A stretch of DNA of 64,000 nt, taken from Pacificimonas aurantium. Lineage in GTDB: Bacteria > Pseudomonadota > Alphaproteobacteria > Sphingomonadales > Sphingomonadaceae. The stretch is from assembly GCF_020092905.1 (NCBI RefSeq), contig NZ_JAGSGB010000002.1, forward strand, positions 744,001 through 808,000, read 5' to 3'. Made by a program: the position numbers and the translations under genes. Shown in pieces: positions 9,275 to 17,125 of this stretch. Position 1 is the stretch's first letter, and the number at the start of each line of letters is the position of its first letter. The notes beneath the pieces are model-generated. The model was not told the DNA's origin. It saw only the letters and a list, made by a program, of their open reading frames with translations, and did not search any database.

Positions 9275-10639
9275 GTGAGCTACAAACTAAGTTTTCTAGG
9301 AGCAGCTGGAACGGTCACCGGATCGAAATATCTTCTGCAGACGCCTGATCACAGGATCCTAATCGATTGCGGTCTCTTTCAGGGTTTCAAACAGCTTCGT
9401 GAGCGCAACTGGAAGCCGTTTCCGGTCGATCCGGCGTCAATCGATGCGGTCCTCCTCACACATGCTCACCTTGATCATTCAGGCTACGTTCCTGCCCTGA
9501 TCCGCGACGGGTTCAAGGGGCGAGTGCTGAGCACGCACGCAACGCTCAAATTGTGCGAATTGCTGCTTCCCGACAGCGGTTATTTGATGGAGGCCGACGC
9601 CCGCTATGCAAAAAGGAAAGGGTACAGCAAGCACAAGTCGCCTCGGCCCCTATACACCCAGGCCGATGCGAAAGCCGCGTTGAAGTCATTCCGGCCTGTG
9701 CCCTTCCAGCAGCTGGTCGAAGTTACGCGCGATTGCAAGGCGATCTTCCGGCCGATGGGCCATATTCTCGGCGCATCAAGTATCGAGCTGCAGTGCGGCG
9801 ATATGAAGATTGTCTTCTCGGGTGACATCGGCCGCTATGGCAGCGCCACGATGGTCGACCCCGTGCCGGTTCCAGAGGCCGATTACATCGTCACCGAATC
9901 CACATACGGCAATCGCCATCATGGCGAGGCCGATCCTGAAAGTGTACTCGAAGACGTTGTCGGAAGAACGGTCCAGCGCGGCGGGTCGGTCATCATTCCT
10001 TCCTTCGCGATCGGGCGCGCCCAGACGCTCCTCTACCATCTCGGTCAGTTGCGGCAGCAAGGCCGCCTGCCGCAAATCCCGATCTATCTCGACAGTCCCA
10101 TGGCGGTGAACGCCAGCTCGATTTTCTGTGACCATCTCGGCGAACACCGGCTCACCGAAAAGCAATGCCGCGATGCCTGCGGAATTGCCGAATATGTTCG
10201 CGAAGCCGAAGATTCGAAGCAGCTCAATCGCAGCGCCATGCCGAAGATCATCATTTCAGCGAGCGGCATGGCAACCGGCGGGCGGATTCTCCACCACCTC
10301 AAACACTATGCCCCCAGTCACCGCAACACGATCATTTTGGCAGGGTTTCAGGCTGGCGGCACGCGGGGCGCAGCCCTGCGCGATGGCGCGACTGAACTGA
10401 AAATCCACGGCAGCTATATCCCCGTTCGCGCCGAGGTGGCACAGCTCGACATGCTCTCGGCCCATGCCGACCAGGACGAGCTGCTGCGATGGCTTGAAGG
10501 TTTCCGGTCCTCCCCGCAGCAGGTCTTCGTAACCCATGGAGAACCCGGTGCGTCCGACACCCTAAGACATCTTGTTACCGAACGTCTTGGCTGGAATGCG
10601 CGCGTCCCCGAGCACGCCGAAGAGGTCGTGCTTTCATGA
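9275..10639 (+). CDS. MBL-fold beta-CASP RNA-processing-type hydrolase
   Basis: Metallo-beta-lactamase fold protein with a beta-CASP insert and C-terminal RMMBL segment, about 454 residues. LTHAHLDHSG near residue 62 is the HxHxDH zinc motif, and FSGDIG, SAHAD and VTHGE supply the remaining ligands. FAIGRAQ, SASGMATGGR and FQAGGTRG are typical of the CPSF73-like family, which cuts RNA; a cytoplasmic RNase or RNA-maturation role is the default inference. The GTG at 9275, behind GGCGGGGAA, was chosen because the family motif starts at once (YKLSFLGAAGTVTGS). A longer frame from 9233 is possible. Its stop overlaps the next gene's ATG (ATGA), indicating translational coupling with the AMP-phosphorylase homologue. 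Confidence 0.85.
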   Translation: MSYKLSFLGAAGTVTGSKYLLQTPDHRILIDCGLFQGFKQLRERNWKPFPVDPASIDAVLLTHAHLDHSGYVPALIRDGFKGRVLSTHATLKLCELLLPDSGYLMEADARYAKRKGYSKHKSPRPLYTQADAKAALKSFRPVPFQQLVEVTRDCKAIFRPMGHILGASSIELQCGDMKIVFSGDIGRYGSATMVDPVPVPEADYIVTESTYGNRHHGEADPESVLEDVVGRTVQRGGSVIIPSFAIGRAQTLLYHLGQLRQQGRLPQIPIYLDSPMAVNASSIFCDHLGEHRLTEKQCRDACGIAEYVREAEDSKQLNRSAMPKIIISASGMATGGRILHHLKHYAPSHRNTIILAGFQAGGTRGAALRDGATELKIHGSYIPVRAEVAQLDMLSAHADQDELLRWLEGFRSSPQQVFVTHGEPGASDTLRHLVTERLGWNARVPEHAEEVVLS

Positions 10640-12174
10640 GAGAGGGTGTCCTTACCCCCACCTCCTCCACGGATGCACTTGCTCATCCGTTGCGCGCGCG
10701 CGCCTTACCGATCGAAACCGCTGGCGAAGCGATGATCTTCATGCATGAGGATTGTCCGGTTGCGCGGTCCGAAGGGTTCCGCGCCCGCGCCCGGGTGGAA
10801 CTTGTCGCGCGAGGAAGAACGGTGTTGGCGACGCTTTACCGGGCCACTGATAATCTCCTGGCCGATGATGAAGTGGGTCTGCCTCATCGGCTGATGGCAC
10901 GGCTTTCGCTCGCCGAAGGCGAAGAGCTTCAGGTCAGGCATCCTCAGCCGTTGTCGTCGCTCAGCCACGTTAGAGCTAAACTCTATGGCCACCGGCTTGA
11001 TGACAACCGACTGGGACACATCATCGCCGATATCGCGGACGGTCGGTATTCGGATGTCGACATCGCCGCGTTCGTCTCCGCATTCGCTGCGCAACCGGCA
11101 CAAGGTGAGGAAACCGCCGCCCTCACCCGAGCGATGCTCGCTGCAGGCGACCGGCTCGAATGGAATGCCGACCGCGTGATGGACAAACATTGCGTCGGCG
11201 GGCTGCCGGGCAATCGGACAACACCAATCGTGGTCAGTATTGTCGCAGCCGCCGGGCTCACGATGCCAAAAACGTCATCCAGGGCGATCACGTCACCGGC
11301 CGGCACTGCGGATGCGATGGAGACCATGGCGCCTGTAACGCTCGATGTGGCGGCCATGCAGAAAGTGGTCGAGCGCGAAGGCGGCTGCATCGTTTGGGGC
11401 GGCAGCGTCAATCTCAGTCCTGCAGATGACGTCCTCATTCGGATCGAGCGGGCTCTGGATGTTGATAGCGATGCGCAACTTGTCGCTTCGGTGCTCTCCA
11501 AGAAACTTGCTGCCGGATCGACGCACGTATTGCTTGACCTACCAGTAGGGCCAACCGCGAAGATCAGGAGCACGGGAGACGCCGATGCCCTGGCGCGGCT
11601 GCTCAAGGACGTGGCGCTGCAATGCGGACTGCACGTCACGACGGTCCAGACCGACGGGACCCAGCCAGTGGGACGCGGGATCGGGCCGGCTTTGGAGGCA
11701 CATGATGTCCTTGCGGTTCTGGCCAACCGCGACGACGCGCCGCAGGATCTCAAAGCTCGCGCGCTGGCGCTGGCTGCCGGCATCCTCGAATTGAGCGGCG
11801 CACCACGCTCCGATGCTCTCCATCGGGCGACGCAATTGCTGGTCGAGGGGCGCGCAGAAAGCAAATTTCTTGCTATCTGCGAGGCCCAGGGCGGCTTCAA
11901 AGAGCCAGGGCGGGCGCTCCAGACGCGCGAATTCCTCGCCGCGCGCGCAGGACGGGTAGCCACCTTCGACAACCGCCTGCTTGCGCGCACTGCCAAACTC
12001 GCTGGCGCACCGCAGCGCGCGACGGCCGGTATCGCTCTGCATGTCCAGTCGGGCGACTTGGTTGAGCAAGGGCAGCCACTCTTCACCATTCACGGCGAAA
12101 GCATGGGCGAGCTTGATTATGCTTTCGCCTTTGCTTTGCGCAACAGCGATATGATCAGATTGGAGGCACAATGA
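10636..12174 (+). CDS. AMP phosphorylase / thymidine phosphorylase family protein (archaeal type)
   Basis: A 512-residue homologue of archaeal AMP phosphorylase, which splits nucleoside 5'-monophosphates with phosphate into base plus ribose-1,5-bisphosphate. The first 90 residues form the extra N-terminal domain seen in the archaeal enzyme and absent from 440-residue bacterial DeoA. The phosphate loop reads MDKHCVGGLPGNRTT (182-196), with Cys186 where relatives usually have Ser. PKTSSRAITSPAGTADAME and GCIVWGGSVNLSPADD are close matches to the AMP-phosphorylase signatures. Starts inside the stop of the beta-CASP gene and its own stop overlaps the PRPP-synthetase start (ATGA), so the three are one translation-coupled operon. 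No RuBisCO or ribose-1,5-bisphosphate isomerase gene is in the window, so the product's fate must differ from the archaeal pathway. Confidence 0.85.
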   Translation: MREGVLTPTSSTDALAHPLRARALPIETAGEAMIFMHEDCPVARSEGFRARARVELVARGRTVLATLYRATDNLLADDEVGLPHRLMARLSLAEGEELQVRHPQPLSSLSHVRAKLYGHRLDDNRLGHIIADIADGRYSDVDIAAFVSAFAAQPAQGEETAALTRAMLAAGDRLEWNADRVMDKHCVGGLPGNRTTPIVVSIVAAAGLTMPKTSSRAITSPAGTADAMETMAPVTLDVAAMQKVVEREGGCIVWGGSVNLSPADDVLIRIERALDVDSDAQLVASVLSKKLAAGSTHVLLDLPVGPTAKIRSTGDADALARLLKDVALQCGLHVTTVQTDGTQPVGRGIGPALEAHDVLAVLANRDDAPQDLKARALALAAGILELSGAPRSDALHRATQLLVEGRAESKFLAICEAQGGFKEPGRALQTREFLAARAGRVATFDNRLLARTAKLAGAPQRATAGIALHVQSGDLVEQGQPLFTIHGESMGELDYAFAFALRNSDMIRLEAQ

Positions 12175-13088
12175 GCAGGGTCGTCTTTTCCCTTAGCGCG
12201 GCACCGGGCATGGCCGAAGGACTTGCCCGATGTTTCGAGGCCGATCTCGGCGAACTCGAGACGCGCCAGTTCCCCGATGAAGAAACCTACTTGCGGATCG
12301 CCACGCCGGTAAGTGGCCGCGATGTCGTCCTGCTCTGCACCCTTGACCGGCCCGATGCGAAAATCGCGCCATTGCTGTTCGCGGCGGATGCGCTGCGCGA
12401 TCAGGGCGCACGCAGCATCGCGCTCGTCGCGCCGTATCTAGCCTATATGCGCCAGGACAAGGCCTTCAATCCAGGCGAGGCCGTCACGTCCGTTTCGTTC
12501 TCGCGGCTGCTGTCGTTCTATTTCGATTTCCTCGTCACCGTCGATCCCCATCTGCATCGCATCGACAATCTCGACGAGATTTATTCGGTGCCGAGCAAGG
12601 TCGTGCCCGCAGCGCCGGCGATCGCGGATTGGCTAAAGGCCAACATCCCGAACGCTTTCGTCATCGGGCCCGACGAAGAGAGCGAACAATGGGTGCTCGA
12701 TGTCGCAGAAAGGGCAGGGATCCCTTCAGCCGTACTTGAGAAGAAACGCTGGGGCGACTTCGATGTCGCGATCAGCGGTGGGCGCCTTCCCGACATGGAC
12801 GACAAACAACCCGTCATCATCGACGATATTGCCTCAAGTGCGCGAACGCTTGTCGAAACAGTCAAGCTGCTCTCGAAGGCTGGAACAAAGCCGCCGGTCT
12901 GCGTTGTGGTCCACCCCATCTTTGCCGGCGATGCATATGACGAGCTCCTGCAGGCCGGGGCCAAGCGCGTGATCAGCGTCAATGCCATCGCGCATCCAAC
13001 CAACGCGGTGGATATTTCGCCGGCACTCGCCGAGGCGCTGTCCGCATGGAGCGTCCAGAACGATGAGCTGATCGGAGCCAGCCACTAA
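12171..13088 (+). CDS. ribose-phosphate pyrophosphokinase family protein
   Basis: PRPP synthetase homologue of 305 residues. Recognisable parts are the paired PRTase-like folds, VDPHLHRI (divalent metal/ATP site) and the PRPP loop VIIDDIASSARTLVE near residue 220. It is more divergent than housekeeping PrsA and resembles the accessory form found beside AMP-phosphorylase homologues. The known reaction is ribose-5-phosphate plus ATP to PRPP plus AMP; the genomic partner could supply AMP turnover or a related ribose phosphate. The ATG overlaps the previous stop by 4 bp. The type II GAPDH follows after 56 bp with an AACTGGAG ribosome site. Whether it makes PRPP or uses an alternative ribose phosphate cannot be decided from sequence. 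Confidence 0.8.
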   Translation: MSRVVFSLSAAPGMAEGLARCFEADLGELETRQFPDEETYLRIATPVSGRDVVLLCTLDRPDAKIAPLLFAADALRDQGARSIALVAPYLAYMRQDKAFNPGEAVTSVSFSRLLSFYFDFLVTVDPHLHRIDNLDEIYSVPSKVVPAAPAIADWLKANIPNAFVIGPDEESEQWVLDVAERAGIPSAVLEKKRWGDFDVAISGGRLPDMDDKQPVIIDDIASSARTLVETVKLLSKAGTKPPVCVVVHPIFAGDAYDELLQAGAKRVISVNAIAHPTNAVDISPALAEALSAWSVQNDELIGASH

Positions 13089-13144
13089 TCCCACCCTTTC
13101 GGCGTAACGAAAGCGCCGCAACCACCAACTGGAGTTCATTTTCA

Positions 13145-14194
13145 ATGACAAAGGAGCCAAACAAGATCTCGGTAGGGGTCGTAGGAGCAGGGGTAATCGG
13201 TCGCCGCGTTGTCGGCGCCGTAAGGCTGCAACCCGATATGGCATTGGCCGGTGTCGCCGACGTCGCCGCCGATTGGCGGATCGCAATGCTCGCGAAGGAC
13301 GGCGTTCGCCTGTTTGCGGCCAGTTCGCAGGCCTCGCAAACCTTGCCGGATGCGGGTCTCGACGTTGCGGGTTCGCTAGAGGACCTTATCGCGGCAAGCG
13401 ACGTCATTGTCGACTGCACACCCAAGGGCATCGGCGCCAAAAACGCAGACATCTATCGCAGCGCCGGGAAGCCATTCATCGTGCAGGGAGGCGAGAAGCA
13501 CGACGTGGCGGGGCACTCATTCGTCGCCGAAGCAACCTACGGGAGCGCATTCGGGCGAGATGCGACGCGGGTCGTGTCATGCAACACCACGTCGATCGTC
13601 CGCACCCTAGGGGCGCTGAAGCGCGCAGGCCTGCTCAAAAAAGCGCGCGGGACACTTATGCGCCGGGCCACCGACCCCTGGGAGAGCCATCTCGGGGGGA
13701 TCATGAACACGCTCGTGCCCGAGCCGACAATCCCGAGCCATCAGGGGCCGGATGCCCGGCATGTGGATCCGGAACTCGATGTGGTGACGATCGCGATCAA
13801 GGTTCCTGAGACCCTGGCTCATCTTCACAGCTGGTATGTCGAGCTCACCCGGCCGGCGACAAAGGAGGAAGTCCTCGACGCATTTGCGGCCTCGCCAAGA
13901 ATTCTGCTCATCGATGGAGACAGCGGACTGTCGGCCCTCAACAGCGTCAAAGAGGCGATGGCGATGGAGGGGCGGCCCAATGCAGACCTCTACGAGGTGG
14001 CCCTGTGGAGCAATATTCTCGCGGTCGATGGCACCGAACTGTGCTACAATTACATGGTCGACAATCAGGCCATCGTCATTCCTGAAACGATAGATGCGAT
14101 CCGTGCCCTGGCGTCGAGCGAGGAACAGCCCGAGGTCTCGATGCGGTTGACAAACAAAGCGCTTGCTATCGGAGCAGACGAGCTGAGATTGTAG
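13145..14194 (+). CDS. type II (archaeal-type) glyceraldehyde-3-phosphate dehydrogenase
   Basis: A 349-residue phosphorylating NAD(P)-dependent GAPDH of the archaeal type, unlike bacterial GapA. The N-terminal Rossmann loop is GVVGAGVIGRRV (11-22). The active-site Cys146 lies in VVSCNTTS, the hallmark of this class, and IVQGGEKHDVAG and TYGSAFGRD match archaeal enzymes. It converts glyceraldehyde-3-phosphate to 1,3-bisphosphoglycerate in the cytoplasm. Last gene of the phosphorylase/PRPP cluster, with GGAGTTCATTTTCA before the ATG. Its archaeal type, alongside the archaeal-type AMP phosphorylase, suggests the two travelled as a functional set. Confidence 0.85.
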   Translation: MTKEPNKISVGVVGAGVIGRRVVGAVRLQPDMALAGVADVAADWRIAMLAKDGVRLFAASSQASQTLPDAGLDVAGSLEDLIAASDVIVDCTPKGIGAKNADIYRSAGKPFIVQGGEKHDVAGHSFVAEATYGSAFGRDATRVVSCNTTSIVRTLGALKRAGLLKKARGTLMRRATDPWESHLGGIMNTLVPEPTIPSHQGPDARHVDPELDVVTIAIKVPETLAHLHSWYVELTRPATKEEVLDAFAASPRILLIDGDSGLSALNSVKEAMAMEGRPNADLYEVALWSNILAVDGTELCYNYMVDNQAIVIPETIDAIRALASSEEQPEVSMRLTNKALAIGADELRL

Positions 14195-14218
14195 CGCTTG
14201 GAGGCAAGAGCGAAGCCA

Positions 14219-14431
14219 ATGACGAACGCCCCCACGGACCGGCCACGATGCAAGCCAGAGACGCGATCCTCCGGCTCGGAAGAGCGAGCGATCGACGAAG
14301 CTTTGATCGAAACGTTTCCCGCAAGCGATCCTCCTTCCTGGACCTTGGGCGTCGACAGCGATCCAGGCCAAAACGATAAAGCTATGCGACCATGCAGCCC
14401 AGGAGACGCGCGGCTCAAGGACGGAGACTAG
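14219..14431 (+). CDS. small conserved protein with ETFPASDPPSW motif
   Basis: A 70-residue hydrophilic protein. The stretch AIDEALIETFPASDPPSWTLG near residue 32 is the conserved core of a widespread small alphaproteobacterial protein of unknown function. The ATG at 14219 was chosen; a TTG at 14198 would add seven residues and place GGAGG inside the gene. It follows the GAPDH stop by 24 bp and ends 35 bp before the convergent sigma-factor gene. No membrane segment or signal peptide is seen. Such proteins often sit near stress genes, which fits the setting, but no biochemical role can be given. Confidence 0.6.
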   Translation: MTNAPTDRPRCKPETRSSGSEERAIDEALIETFPASDPPSWTLGVDSDPGQNDKAMRPCSPGDARLKDGD

Positions 14432-14466
14432 CATCGCCCAGATAGTGCGGCCCCGACAGTCCGCGC

Positions 14467-15096
14467 CTACGGCGCGGGTGCTTGCTCCTTCTCATGCTGG
14501 CATTCGCAATCGAGAAAACCGTGAATGACACAAGTGCGGCACATCTGGAGCAGACGCGTGCGAAGCGCGCCGCGCGCACGATGAAGACGTACATTGATAT
14601 TGTTGACACTTGTATCGAGTGCGTCGGCAATGCTTTCGCGCGGTTCCTCAAGCAAATCAGCGCGCCAGATGACTTCGGAATAATCCGGCCTGAGCGTTGG
14701 CAGGAGTCGATAGAGACAGTTGCAGACGGCAGCTTCTATCTCTTCGTCCGACACGATTTCCGCCTCGGCAAGTTCGGCAAGTTCCTGAGGATCAATGGCG
14801 GTTTCGTGTTTACGTCCGCGCGCAGCCTGTCGGTAAAAGTCGGCAATGGTCGTCGCCAGCACTCGGGAGAGCCATCCCTTGACCGAACCCACGTCCCGCA
14901 GGTCCCCAGCCCGCTCGATCGCGCGAAGCATGAAACGCTGAAGAACTTCCTCCGCCTCCTGACGCCCCCGCATACGGCCGATGAGGAAACGCAGCATATC
15001 TTCGTGGCTATCCACCAGGGCCCGGCGCACTGCTTCATCCATCGGTCGCAACGCCTCCTCGGACCCGTCAGCTTTATCGGCCCTATTTTCGATCAT
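14467..15096 (-). CDS. ECF-type RNA polymerase sigma factor with Cys-rich tail
   Basis: A 209-residue sigma-70 family ECF factor. Region 2 spans the segment with LRFLIGRMRGRQEAEEVLQ and VKGWLSRVLATTIADFYRQ. Region 4 is LLPTLRPDYSEVIWRADLLEEP followed by the helix-turn-helix SIADALDTSVNNINVRLHRARGAL. After region 4 is a Cys/His tail, CRTCVIHGFLDCEC, which could bind zinc or act as a redox sensor. No anti-sigma gene adjoins it, so the tail may provide control in cis. It is divergent from ppk2 with 135 bp between, and convergent with the small ETFPASDPP protein. A role in stress control of this cluster is inference from position. Confidence 0.8.
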   Translation of the reverse strand: MIENRADKADGSEEALRPMDEAVRRALVDSHEDMLRFLIGRMRGRQEAEEVLQRFMLRAIERAGDLRDVGSVKGWLSRVLATTIADFYRQAARGRKHETAIDPQELAELAEAEIVSDEEIEAAVCNCLYRLLPTLRPDYSEVIWRADLLEEPRESIADALDTSVNNINVRLHRARGALRTRLLQMCRTCVIHGFLDCECQHEKEQAPAP

Positions 15097-15231
15097 GGAA
15101 AACCCCGAAGCGCCAGTGCCCCAATACCGGAGAAGGGCCCGTCCCTTCCTGTAAAACGGTCGCAGGCGGTAGTATCGTTACGACATGTTCGGGGCTCGCC
15201 CCTTATCGCAGCTAAAGAGCCGGAGAGCAAC

Positions 15232-16008
15232 ATGTCGAGTTCGCAAAAGAAGAAAATATCCAAGAGCGAATACAAGCAACAATTGCGCGCGCTGCAGATC
15301 GAACTGGTCAAGATACAACGCCAGGTCATCGCCCATGGCGAGCGTGTTCTGATCATCTTCGAAGGGAGGGACGCGGCCGGAAAGGACGGTGTGATCAAGC
15401 GTGTGCGCGAACATATGAGCCCGCGCGAGACGCGGGTCGTCGCTTTGGGAAAACCCTCCGATCGCGACACACGCAGCTGGTATTTTCGCCGCTACAGCGA
15501 ACAGCTTCCCGCCGATGAGGAGATCGCTCTGTTCAATCGCTCTTGGTACAACCGGGCGGGGGTCGAACGGGTGATGGGATTTGCCGACAAGGAGGAAGTT
15601 GCCGACTTCTTCTCTAACGTCGCGCAATTCGAAGAAATGCTGGCACGCGACGGGACTACGCTTCTCAAATACTACCTCGACATCGATAGAAAAGAGCAAG
15701 CCAAGCGCCTCAAAGCGCGGCGCACTGATCCGCTCAAGCAGTGGAAGATCAGCCCCATCGATGCAGCGGCGCTTGAGAAGTGGAATGATTATTCCAACGC
15801 CCGGGACGAAATGCTGACGCGCACAGATTTTGCCTATGCCCCGTGGATTGCAGTGCGCGCCAACGACAAACGCGCCGCACGCCTCAACATCATCCGGCAC
15901 ATGCTGCAATCCATCGCGTGCCAGGCGGTCGATCAACGCCTCGCGCGTCCCGACCCTTCGGTCATCCTGCCGATTGCCGAAGTCGGGATTGGTGGCTTGG
16001 CCCCGTGA
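15232..16008 (+). CDS. ppk2: polyphosphate kinase 2 (PPK2) family protein
   Basis: A 258-residue P-loop kinase that moves phosphate between polyphosphate and nucleotides. Walker A is EGRDAAGKDG (44-53), with the family motif RPRERxxR-like MSPRETRVVALGKPSDRD after it. The lid/Walker B region is YSEQLPADEEIALFNRSWYNRAG. The tail LARPDPSVILPIAEVGIGG also fits PPK2. The open frame extends far upstream, but the ATG at 15232 was chosen for its ribosome site (CGGAGAGCAAC) and because the Lys-rich PPK2 N-terminus begins there; the upstream extension is antisense to the sigma factor. It is convergent with the ABC permease, 6 bp apart. It may link the cluster to energy and polyphosphate stress. Confidence 0.85.
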   Translation: MSSSQKKKISKSEYKQQLRALQIELVKIQRQVIAHGERVLIIFEGRDAAGKDGVIKRVREHMSPRETRVVALGKPSDRDTRSWYFRRYSEQLPADEEIALFNRSWYNRAGVERVMGFADKEEVADFFSNVAQFEEMLARDGTTLLKYYLDIDRKEQAKRLKARRTDPLKQWKISPIDAAALEKWNDYSNARDEMLTRTDFAYAPWIAVRANDKRAARLNIIRHMLQSIACQAVDQRLARPDPSVILPIAEVGIGGLAP

Positions 16009-16014
16009 AACTGT

Positions 16015-17121
16015 TTAACCCGTTCGGCGGCGGAACAACCAGGTCGCCGCCAGCAGGCTCGCGGCAGCGATAAGCGCCATGGGCCAGATGTGGGAGAAAT
16101 AGAGCCAAAGGGGCGCTTCACGAAGATACACCGCTTTGCTGATGACTATGAAGTGGGTGATCGGCGTGGCGGCGGCAAGGCCCTGCAACCAGTCGGGCAT
16201 GTTTTCTACCGGCGTGGCATAGCCCGAAATGAGCACAGCCGGGACCATATACATGAACAGCCCGATAATCGCCTGCTGCTGGGTCTTGGCGAGCGATGAG
16301 ATAAACAGGCCGATACCGACTATTGCAGCGAGATAGACAACCATTCCGAAGAAAAGCAGGGCGAGAGAACCGCGGATCGGTACGTTGAGAAACAGCATCC
16401 CCAGAACCAGCATCGCACTTGCGCTCGTCAGCGCAATCAGGAGAGCCGGCACGCTTTTGCCGATCAGGATCTCGAAGGGGCGCAGCGGCGACACCAGCAA
16501 TTGCTCGAAGGTACCGAGCTCGCGCTCGCGGGCGATCGACAGCGCGGACACCATGAAACCGACCACGGCTACGAGGACGGCAAAGAGCGCGGGCACTGCG
16601 GACCAGAGCGGCTCGAGATTGGGATTGAACCAGGTCCTTTGGACAAGACGCACTGGTGCCGTCGCGCGCAGTCGATCGAGCCGCTCCCGATTATAGGTTT
16701 CGACGATCCGGCTGCTGTATCCCAGCAGGATCTGAGCGGTGTTGGATCTGCGGCCATCGAGGATTAGCTGAACCTCGGCGCTTTCGCCGCGCTCGAGTCG
16801 CCGCGAGAAGTCTTCGCCAACGCGCATGACCAGCGTCGCACGGCGTGCGTCGATTGTCGGCGCGATATCCGCGCCTGCTCGCAAATGGATAATCTGATCG
16901 AATACTTCGGCACCCTCGAAGCGGCTGATAAGCTCGACCGAGGCATTGCCGTGGTCCTGGTTGTAGACCGCCAGAGTGACGTCCGATACTTCCTGCGTAA
17001 TTGCAAAGGCGTAGATGAGGAGCAGAAAGGGCGGCGAAAACAGCACCACCCAACGGGTTTGCGGATCGCGCGCGCTTGCCAGAAGCTCCTTCACGATCAA
17101 GGCGTAGATGCGTTGCCACAT
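16015..17121 (-). CDS. ybhR: ABC-2 type exporter permease, YbhR-like
   Basis: A 368-residue inner-membrane permease with one N-terminal membrane helix (VVLFSPPFLLLIYAFAI), a large periplasmic domain, and five C-terminal helices from about residue 175. The segment RERELGTFEQLLVSPLRPFEILIGKSVPALL is the ABC-2 signature. It is the last gene of the unit tetR-ybhG-ybhF-ybhS-ybhR and lies 4 bp after ybhS. Together with YbhS it should form the transmembrane part of a heterodimeric drug/cation exporter powered by YbhF and coupled to the YbhG adaptor. In E. coli the YbhFSR system exports cationic compounds; the substrate here is unproven. Confidence 0.85.
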   Translation of the reverse strand: MWQRIYALIVKELLASARDPQTRWVVLFSPPFLLLIYAFAITQEVSDVTLAVYNQDHGNASVELISRFEGAEVFDQIIHLRAGADIAPTIDARRATLVMRVGEDFSRRLERGESAEVQLILDGRRSNTAQILLGYSSRIVETYNRERLDRLRATAPVRLVQRTWFNPNLEPLWSAVPALFAVLVAVVGFMVSALSIARERELGTFEQLLVSPLRPFEILIGKSVPALLIALTSASAMLVLGMLFLNVPIRGSLALLFFGMVVYLAAIVGIGLFISSLAKTQQQAIIGLFMYMVPAVLISGYATPVENMPDWLQGLAAATPITHFIVISKAVYLREAPLWLYFSHIWPMALIAAASLLAATWLFRRRTG

Positions 17122-17125
17122 GGTC

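Noticed and set aside
14482-15231. Upstream extension of PPK2 to more than 500 codons
   Set aside because: The extension is antisense to the ECF sigma factor; the good ribosome site and family N-terminus are at 15232.
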